In this document: piece after piece, positions 1 to 5,796 of the stretch
Position numbering within the stretch: position 1 is the stretch's first letter
Layout: each line of letters starts with the position of its first letter
Source of the DNA: Atribacterota bacterium
Lineage (GTDB): Bacteria; Atribacterota; Phoenicimicrobiia; Phoenicimicrobiales; Phoenicimicrobiaceae
Reading direction: 5' to 3'
NCBI GenBank assembly: GCA_030599445.1
Contig: JAUVOA010000065.1
Coordinates: 1-7,700 of the forward strand
DNA length: 7,700 nt
Notes under the pieces: generated by a model
The model's database searches: none
What the model was told of the DNA's origin: nothing
What the model saw: only the letters and a program-made list of their open reading frames with translations
Made by a program: the position numbers and the translations under genes

Positions 1-16
1 CAGAGGATAAAATTTA

Positions 17-2119
17 ATGAATAATGTAGTTTTAGAAATTGGAACCGAGGAAATACCAGCTCAGTATATGGAGAATGCCTTAAAAGATTTAAATCGGTTA
101 GCAAAAAAGTATTTGGAAGAATCGAGGATAAAATATAAAGAAATAAAGGTTTACGGCACTCCTCGAAGATTAATATTATTCATTTTCCACATTAGGGAAA
201 AACAGGAAAACATTTTTCAAAAAATTAAAGGACCTGCTTATTCAATTGCTTATAATAATGATTCGCAGCCCCAAAAACCTGCTCTAAAATTTGCTCAAAG
301 CACAGGGATAAATGTTGAAGATTTAATTGTTGAAGATACAGAGAAAGGAAAATATATTTTTGCCACCAAATCCAAAATAGGCCAGCCAACTATTGGTATA
401 TTATCCCAGATATCTCCTAAAATAATAAAGAACATACAATTTCCCAAGTCAATGCGCTGGGAAGGAAAATCATTACGATTTATCCGTCCTATAAGATGGA
501 TACTTGCCCTGTATGGAAAAGAAATAATCAAGTTCAATCTAAATGGTTTAGATTCTGAAAATATTACTTACGGTCATAGACTTTTAGCGCCCCAAAAAAT
601 CAAAATATCTTCTACTCAGGAATATTTCAAAAAGCTAGAAAAAAACTATGTAATAGTAGATCCCAAAATTAGAGAAAATATAATTAAAACAGATATAAAA
701 CAGATAATTAAGGAAATTGGTGGGGAAAAAATAATAAATGAAAAGCAGTTAAAGGAAATAATTTATTTAGTTGAATATCCCAATGCAATTTTAGGAAAAT
801 ATGATAAAGAATATTTAGAATTACCCAAGGATGTCTTAATAGTAGTTATGGAAAAACATCAAAAATATTTTCCTGTTTTTAAAAACAAAGATGAATTGCT
901 TCCTCTATTTATTGTAATTATTAATAATTCCAAGAAACATGCCTCTAAAATTAGAGAGGGCAACGAAAATGTTCTCAGGGCCAGGTTAGAGGATGCAAAA
1001 TTTTTCTACCAGGAGGACCAGAAGATTCCTTTAGAGAAAAGTGTGGATAAATTAAAAAATGTTATCTTCCAGGAAAAGCTGGGAAGCCTTTTTGATAAAA
1101 AAAAGAGATTAGAATTGCTGTGTGACTACATTTCAGATAGTTTGCGGGTTAAACAAAAAGTAAAAAAAGATCTTTTAAGATCTGCTCATTTGTGCAAAGC
1201 AGATTTGGTTACTGAAATGGTAAAAGAATTTCCAGAGTTACAGGGATCAACAGGCAAAGAATATGCTATTTTATCTAATGAAAAAAAAGAGGTAGCGGAA
1301 GCTATCTTTGAACATTATCTCCCCCGTTTTCCAGGTGATAGGTTGCCCGTAACCAAAAGTGGTATGATTTTAGGGATTGCTGATAAAGTGGATACTATTA
1401 TTGGCTGTTTCGTGATGGGCTTAGCTCCAACAGGTTCACAGGATCCTTACGGATTAAGAAGGCAATCTCGCGGGAAAATTGCCATAATTTTAAAAAATAA
1501 TTTGGAAATTTCGTTAAGAGACATTATTCAGAAATCTTTATCCTTATATAAAGAAAGTGTTTCAGTGGAATTAAAAATTGATGAGAATAAAGTTGTATCC
1601 CAGATATTAAGTTTTCTCAAACAAAGATTAAAAAATATCTTTTTAGAAGATGGAATTCGTTATGATATAATTGATGCAGTTTTGGCTGTCGATAACGATG
1701 GAGATGTAGTTGATATTAAAAATAGAATTAAAGCTATAGAGGAATTATATAATCAACCAATTTTTAGAAAAATACTCAACTCATCAAACAGGGTATTAAA
1801 TTTATCAAAAAATAATGAAGAAACCGAGATTGACCAGTCACTATTAAAGGAAAAAGCAGAGTTAAATTTATACCATAGTTATGAAAGTATTTATCCTCGA
1901 ACAAGGAAATTTATTTTTAACAAAGAGTACAAAAAAATATTTAAGTTATTAGGAGATTTGTGCGAGCCGGTTGATGAGTTTTTTGACCAGGTACTGGTAA
2001 TGGACAAAGATAATAACATTAGAAAGAATAGGATCGCACTCATCAAGAAAATAGGAATATTATTTAATCAAGTAGCTGATTTATCCAAAATTGTTTCTAC
2101 AAAAGAAAGGAGGGAATAA
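17..2119 (+). CDS. glyS: Glycyl-tRNA synthetase beta subunit (GlyS)
   Basis: Beta subunit of the bacterial alpha2beta2 glycyl-tRNA synthetase, a cytoplasmic enzyme that charges tRNA-Gly using ATP and releases AMP and PPi. The alpha subunit (GlyQ) holds the aminoacylation site, while beta supplies most tRNA recognition. The 700 residues match the usual length (about 690). Family landmarks in order: the N-terminal LEIGTEEIPA block (residues 6-15), TPRRL near 48-52, the SMRWEGK...RFIRPIRW block near 145-162, VMEKHQKYFPVF near 278-289, the signature from CKADLVTEMVKEFPELQG ending at G410, GIADKVDT (about 453-460), SQDPYGLRRQ (474-483), and a C-terminal DALR-type anticodon-binding domain from about 560 that includes DQVLVMDKDN. 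The ATG at 17 gives the canonical N-terminus and has AGAGGA at 2-7, nine bases upstream. GlyQ is not in the window but would be expected just to the left. The reading frame is intact and contains no oddities. Confidence 0.97.
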   Translation: MNNVVLEIGTEEIPAQYMENALKDLNRLAKKYLEESRIKYKEIKVYGTPRRLILFIFHIREKQENIFQKIKGPAYSIAYNNDSQPQKPALKFAQSTGINVEDLIVEDTEKGKYIFATKSKIGQPTIGILSQISPKIIKNIQFPKSMRWEGKSLRFIRPIRWILALYGKEIIKFNLNGLDSENITYGHRLLAPQKIKISSTQEYFKKLEKNYVIVDPKIRENIIKTDIKQIIKEIGGEKIINEKQLKEIIYLVEYPNAILGKYDKEYLELPKDVLIVVMEKHQKYFPVFKNKDELLPLFIVIINNSKKHASKIREGNENVLRARLEDAKFFYQEDQKIPLEKSVDKLKNVIFQEKLGSLFDKKKRLELLCDYISDSLRVKQKVKKDLLRSAHLCKADLVTEMVKEFPELQGSTGKEYAILSNEKKEVAEAIFEHYLPRFPGDRLPVTKSGMILGIADKVDTIIGCFVMGLAPTGSQDPYGLRRQSRGKIAIILKNNLEISLRDIIQKSLSLYKESVSVELKIDENKVVSQILSFLKQRLKNIFLEDGIRYDIIDAVLAVDNDGDVVDIKNRIKAIEELYNQPIFRKILNSSNRVLNLSKNNEETEIDQSLLKEKAELNLYHSYESIYPRTRKFIFNKEYKKIFKLLGDLCEPVDEFFDQVLVMDKDNNIRKNRIALIKKIGILFNQVADLSKIVSTKERRE

Positions 2120-2121
2120 TT

Positions 2122-2940
2122 ATGGAGAGTGTCGAATTTAAACCTACTGTTTATATAATTTCTGATTCTACCGGCGAAACTGCTCAAACCGTAGTACATG
2201 CTGCGCTTAGTCAGTTTGATTCTGATGATATTAAGTTGAAATTGTTTGCCCATATTGAATCTATGAAAGATATCACAGGGATAATAGATCAAATAAATAA
2301 AGAAAAAGGTTTTATAGTTTATACTATTGTAAAACCAGAATTAAGATTATTTTTGAAAGAGGAATCCAAAAAGCAATCTGTCGCTTCCTTCGATATGTTT
2401 GGTCCGATTATGGAAAACATTGAAAGGATAAGCGGAATTATCCCTAAATTAGAACCGGGAATTATTAGAAAATTAGATAAAGAATATTTTAGAAGAATGG
2501 AGGCAATGGAATTTGCGGTGAAATATGATGCTTGCCAGGGAGAATTAGAGTTATCCAAAGCTGATCTGGTAATATTGGGGGTTTCTCGAACCTCAAAAAC
2601 ACCACTTAGTATGTATCTTGCCCATAAAGGTTTAAAGGTAGCCAATATAGTATTAGATTTTGAATTTGAAGCACCAGAGGGAATATTTTACTTACCCCCG
2701 GAGAAAGTAGTTGGTTTAACCATGGACCCCAATAAGTTAATTGAGATAAGAAGTGAACGATTAAAGGCATTGGGATTACCTGACGATGGTGTATACAATA
2801 AAAAAGATAGAGTAATTAAAGAGTTAAAATATGCAGATGTTATTTATAGAAAAATCGGATGTCCGATAATTGACGTAACCAATATGGCCATAGAAGACAT
2901 TGCTACAAATATACTTAAAATTACAAAGGAGGAAGAATGA
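2122..2940 (+). CDS. Pyruvate,phosphate dikinase regulatory protein (PDRP1/RP1, DUF299 kinase-pyrophosphorylase)
   Basis: Bifunctional regulator. Known family members inactivate PPDK by ADP-dependent phosphorylation of an active-site Thr and reactivate it by Pi-dependent dephosphorylation, which releases PPi. The 272 residues are the usual size. Visible features: the N-terminal YIISDSTGETAQ block (residues 11-22), a P-loop-like GVSRTSKTPLS at 153-163 (K159 and T160 in the nucleotide-binding turn), KVVGLTMDP near 194-202 followed by EIRSERLKALGL, and the C-terminal CPIIDVTNMAIED block. The ATG at 2122 lies two bases after the glyS stop, with AAGGAGGG at 2107-2114 inside the last glyS codons, so the two genes are co-transcribed. 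Its stop overlaps the ppdK start, which points to PPDK rather than PEP synthase as substrate. One oddity: the stretch I remember as KYDDG or HDDG in relatives reads KYDAC here (134-138). The fold call is secure, but whether both activities are retained is uncertain. Confidence 0.95.
   Translation: MESVEFKPTVYIISDSTGETAQTVVHAALSQFDSDDIKLKLFAHIESMKDITGIIDQINKEKGFIVYTIVKPELRLFLKEESKKQSVASFDMFGPIMENIERISGIIPKLEPGIIRKLDKEYFRRMEAMEFAVKYDACQGELELSKADLVILGVSRTSKTPLSMYLAHKGLKVANIVLDFEFEAPEGIFYLPPEKVVGLTMDPNKLIEIRSERLKALGLPDDGVYNKKDRVIKELKYADVIYRKIGCPIIDVTNMAIEDIATNILKITKEEE
2925..2932 (+). promoter_or_regulatory. SD sequence for ppdK bearing on start choice
   Basis: AAAGGAGG lies inside the end of the regulator gene. 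It leaves 4 bases to the ATG at 2937 and 10 bases to the ATG at 2943. Neither spacing is ideal, so the SD alone does not decide the start. The first ATG gives the 4-base ATGA overlap typical of translational coupling. The second gives a protein starting MKKYVYFF, closer to the short N-termini I know for PPDK. The difference is only two residues. Confidence 0.7.
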
Positions 2941-5585
2941 GTATGAAAAAATATGTCTATTTTTTTGGTGAAGGAATAGGAGATATGAAATCCATTTTAG
3001 GAGGAAAAGGTGCAGGCCTGGCAGAAATGACCAGAATAGGTCTTTCCGTTCCTCAGGGATTTACTATAACTACAGAAGTATGTGTTGAATATTATAAAAA
3101 TGATAAACAATATCCTCAAGGACTAGAGGAACAGATAGAAGAAAATTTAAAAAAGTTAGAACAGATATCTAAAAAAGCATTAGGAGATGCTAAAAATCCT
3201 TTGTTAGTCTCAGTTCGTTCAGGCGCACCAATTTCTATGCCTGGTATGATGGATACAGTTCTAAATTTAGGATTAAATGATATTACCATTAAGGGTATTG
3301 GCGAAAAAACAAAAAATGAGCGTTTTGCTTACGATAGTTATCGACGTTTTATGCAGATGTTTGGAAATGTAGTTTTAGGTATTGGGCATGATAAGTTTGA
3401 ACATCTTTTGGAAGATCTTAAAAAAGAACTTAAGGTACAATTAGATACGGAAATTGACTGTGAAGGTCTGAAAATATTAGTGGAGAGATACAAAAAACTG
3501 ATAAAAAAAGAGACCGGAGAAGATTTTCCTCAAAAACCTAAAGCTCAATTAAAGATGGCTATAGATGCTGTGTTTAATTCCTGGAATACTAAAAGGGCGG
3601 TAACTTATCGTAGGATTAACAAAATTTCCGATGATTTGGGGACAGCAGTAAATGTTCAAGAGATGGTTTTTGGCAATATGGGAGAAGATTCAGGAACAGG
3701 GGTTGGATTTACCAGAAATCCTTCTACCGGAGAAGAAGAATATTACGGAGAATATCTTCTGAATGCTCAGGGAGAAGATGTGGTTGCAGGTATCAGAACA
3801 CCCTTGCCTTTATCTAATCTCAAAAACGATTTACCGGAAGTATATGAAGAACTTATTAAGATAGTTACACTTTTAGAAAAACATTATAGAGATGTTCAAG
3901 ATTATGAATTTACCATAGAAAAAGAGAAACTTTACTTGCTACAGACCCGAACAGGGAAAAGAACCGCCCAGGCTGCTCTTAAAATTGCTGTTGATATGGT
4001 AGAAGAAGGAATAATTACCAAAGAGGAGGCCATCTTAAGGGTAGAACCAAATCAATTAAATCAACTTTTACATAGAAGAATAGATCCCAAGGCAAAAGTG
4101 GAAGTAATTGCCAAGGGATTACCGGCTTCTCCGGGTGCTGCTTACGGAAAAGTGATCTTCACCGCCGATGAAGCAGAAGAATTAGGAAAAGAAGGAGAAA
4201 AGGTAATATTGGTAAGAGCAGAAACCACACCTGATGACATTCATGGTATGGTAGAAGCCCAGGGTGTCCTTACCAGCAGAGGAGGTATGACCAGTCATGC
4301 GGCGGTAGTAGCAAGAGGTATGGGAAAAGCCTGTGTAGCCGGTTGCAGTGTTTTGAACATTAATGTAAGAAAAGAAAAAATATCTGTCAACGATATAACG
4401 ATAAAAAAAGGTGATTTTATCACAATAGATGGAGGAACAGGAGAAGTATTTTTAGGAAAAGTTCCTACCATTGAACCGAAAATGAGCAAGGAATTTGAAA
4501 CCCTGTTATCCTGGGCTGACAAAATAAAACATTTAGGTGTATATGCTAATGCCGATACACCGGAAGATGCGCAAAGGGCCAGAGAATTAGGGGCGGAAGG
4601 TATAGGACTTACCAGAACAGAGCATATGTTTATGGCGCAGGATCGTTTACCCATTGTCCAAAAAATGATAATGGCCGATACCAAGAAAAGCAGAGTAGAG
4701 GCTTTAGAAAAATTATTGCCTATGCAGAAGGGTGATTTTTTAGGCATTTTAAAAGCTATGGAAGGATTACCGGTAATTATCAGACTTCTCGATCCACCAC
4801 TTCATGAATTTTTACCCAATTTGGAAGATACTTTAATAGAAGTAAATACTTTAAAATTAAAAAATATAGATTCGGTAGAACTTGCTAAGAAGAAAAAATT
4901 GTTAAAAATAATTAAATCTTTACACGAAATGAATCCAATGTTAGGGCTTCGAGGGTGCAGGTTAGGCATATTATATCCGGAAATATATGAGGTGCAGGTT
5001 GAAGCTATCATAGAAGCTGCGATAGAGTTAACTAAAAAAGGTATCAAAGTAAAACCTGAAATAATGATTCCTCTAGTAAGTCATATAAACGAATTTAGAC
5101 TGATATGCAAAAGAACCAGGAAAATTGCTAATGAAAATATAAAATCTGCAGGCGTAGAATTAGAATATAAAGTCGGGACTATGATTGAGTTACCACGAGC
5201 CGCCTTAACTGCCGATAAGATAGCAGAAGAAGCTGAATTCTTTTCGTTCGGTACTAATGATCTAACTCAGACAACTTTTGGTATAAGCAGGGATGATGCC
5301 GAAGGGAAATTCTTATTAAAGTACGTTGATGATAAAATTTTAGAAGATAATCCTTTTGAAGTATTAGATCGCGAAGGCGTAGGAAAATTAGTTAAGCTGG
5401 GTACAAAGTTAGGAAGGGAAACCCGTCCTAACTTAGAAGTAGGTATTTGTGGAGAGCACGGAGGAGAACCTCGTTCAGTGGAATTTTGCCATTCTGTGGG
5501 CTTAAACTATGTGAGTTGTTCGCCTTTTAGAGTTCCTATTGCCCGACTGGCAGCTGCCCAGGCGGTAATAAAAGAAAAAGATTAA
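2937..5585 (+). CDS. ppdK: Pyruvate,phosphate dikinase (PPDK)
   Basis: Cytoplasmic enzyme for pyruvate + ATP + Pi <-> PEP + AMP + PPi, used in gluconeogenesis or, in many anaerobes, as a PPi-dependent glycolytic step. The 882 residues match the roughly 874 of bacterial PPDKs. Domains: an N-terminal ATP-grasp nucleotide domain with GGKGAGLAEM (22-31), SVRSGAPISMPGMMDT starting near 92 (R94) and LLQTRTGKRTAQ near 334-345; the swivelling phosphohistidine domain with GGMTSHAAVVARGMGK, giving catalytic H454 and regulatory T452; and a C-terminal PEP/pyruvate TIM barrel with GLTRTEHMF (R560), MLGLRGCRLG, SFGTNDLTQTT (N774, D775) and GICGEHGGEP with catalytic C838. All key residues are present, so the enzyme should be active and regulable by the upstream PDRP1. 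The start overlaps the regulator's stop (ATGA). An in-frame ATG at 2943, starting MKKYVYFF, is a serious alternative because it matches family N-termini better. Confidence 0.98.
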   Translation: MSMKKYVYFFGEGIGDMKSILGGKGAGLAEMTRIGLSVPQGFTITTEVCVEYYKNDKQYPQGLEEQIEENLKKLEQISKKALGDAKNPLLVSVRSGAPISMPGMMDTVLNLGLNDITIKGIGEKTKNERFAYDSYRRFMQMFGNVVLGIGHDKFEHLLEDLKKELKVQLDTEIDCEGLKILVERYKKLIKKETGEDFPQKPKAQLKMAIDAVFNSWNTKRAVTYRRINKISDDLGTAVNVQEMVFGNMGEDSGTGVGFTRNPSTGEEEYYGEYLLNAQGEDVVAGIRTPLPLSNLKNDLPEVYEELIKIVTLLEKHYRDVQDYEFTIEKEKLYLLQTRTGKRTAQAALKIAVDMVEEGIITKEEAILRVEPNQLNQLLHRRIDPKAKVEVIAKGLPASPGAAYGKVIFTADEAEELGKEGEKVILVRAETTPDDIHGMVEAQGVLTSRGGMTSHAAVVARGMGKACVAGCSVLNINVRKEKISVNDITIKKGDFITIDGGTGEVFLGKVPTIEPKMSKEFETLLSWADKIKHLGVYANADTPEDAQRARELGAEGIGLTRTEHMFMAQDRLPIVQKMIMADTKKSRVEALEKLLPMQKGDFLGILKAMEGLPVIIRLLDPPLHEFLPNLEDTLIEVNTLKLKNIDSVELAKKKKLLKIIKSLHEMNPMLGLRGCRLGILYPEIYEVQVEAIIEAAIELTKKGIKVKPEIMIPLVSHINEFRLICKRTRKIANENIKSAGVELEYKVGTMIELPRAALTADKIAEEAEFFSFGTNDLTQTTFGISRDDAEGKFLLKYVDDKILEDNPFEVLDREGVGKLVKLGTKLGRETRPNLEVGICGEHGGEPRSVEFCHSVGLNYVSCSPFRVPIARLAAAQAVIKEKD

Positions 5586-5602
5586 AGATAAAACTAAAAT
5601 AA

Positions 5603-5642
5603 TTTACCGATTAACTAATTGACCAATTCTCCAATTAAACAA
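5603..5642. repeat. Five tandem degenerate 8-bp units, consensus TTNACCAA
   Basis: Starting 17 bases after the ppdK stop codon, five consecutive 8-base blocks (at 5603, 5611, 5619, 5627 and 5635) each match TTNACCAA with at most one mismatch. The third unit (TTGACCAA) is exact. Every block begins TT and ends in A. The periodicity is exact, with no spacer. The function is unknown. It could be a microsatellite-like array, a binding-site cluster or part of a dispersed intergenic repeat. It does not encode a recognisable peptide. Confidence 0.6.
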
Positions 5643-5663
5643 TTTTGGAGGATAACTTATAGT
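5635..5663 (+). promoter_or_regulatory. Weak candidate promoter for hppA
   Basis: A TATAGT hexamer at 5658-5663 (5 of 6 to the TATAAT -10 consensus) lies 16 bases after TAAACA at 5636-5641 (4 of 6 to TTGACA). If real, transcription would start near 5670 and hppA would have a leader of about 125 bases containing the palindrome at 5716-5735. In DNA this AT-rich such matches occur by chance, so this is only a candidate. hppA might instead be read through from ppdK. Confidence 0.2.
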
Positions 5664-5713
5664 GTCAATTGAAAAGTATAAAATATAAAACCAAAATTTA
5701 AAACAAAAGTTGT

Positions 5714-5737
5714 AGGGGCGTATTGCAATACGCCCTA
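5714..5737. repeat. Palindrome/hairpin, REP-like, between ppdK and hppA
   Basis: GGGCGTATTGCAATACGCCC (5716-5735) is a perfect 20-bp palindrome that can fold as an 8-bp stem with a TGCA loop. It extends outward to TAGGGGCG...CGCCCTA if one extra G on the left is bulged. It is a GC-rich island in otherwise very AT-rich spacer. The downstream bases (TAAATACTTAAATTT) are AT-rich but lack a clear T run, so an intrinsic terminator for ppdK is possible but not convincing. From memory, palindromes of the form GTAGGGGC...GCCCCTAC recur in intergenic regions of several bacteria, so this may be one copy of a dispersed REP-like element. Only one copy is in the window. Confidence 0.65.
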
Positions 5738-5796
5738 AATACTTAAATTTAAATAAACATAAATGAAATATAAATAAAAAGAAAGGATAGAATAAC

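Larger units (their letters stand above)
5586..5796. other. Intergenic region ppdK-hppA
   Basis: This is the only sizeable non-coding stretch in the window, 211 bases long and very AT-rich. In order it holds the 8-bp tandem units, an imperfect inverted pair CTCCAA (5629-5634)/TTGGAG (5645-5650), a GGAGG (5647-5651) followed by an eight-codon GTG frame (5662-5688), an A-rich stretch (about 5671-5710), the palindrome, and an ATAAAT-rich leader into the hppA SD. I see no tRNA, riboswitch or conserved gene here on either strand. Confidence 0.7.

Noticed and set aside
1097..1288. Two runs of eight A (1097-1104 and 1281-1288) in glyS as possible programmed frameshift or error sites
   Set aside because: The zero frame stays open and matches the GlyS family on both sides, and A runs are expected in such lysine-rich, AT-rich coding DNA.
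2319..2645. A 108-codon minus-strand frame inside the regulator gene
   Set aside because: It is a shadow of the conserved P-loop region on the coding strand and has no supporting start signal or similarity.
4295..4747. A 150-codon minus-strand frame inside ppdK
   Set aside because: It lies wholly opposite the conserved phosphohistidine domain and the start of the barrel of PPDK, and has no recognisable domain.
5603..5642. CRISPR array
   Set aside because: The units are 8 bp with no spacers, and there are no 25-40 bp repeats or cas genes.
5629..5650. CTCCAA/TTGGAG inverted pair as a ppdK terminator
   Set aside because: The stem is only six base pairs, rich in A-T, and is followed by GATAACTT rather than a T run.
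5763..5777. ATG with a four-codon frame just upstream of hppA
   Set aside because: It has no SD, is trivially short, and is made of AT-rich repeats, so it is a chance occurrence.
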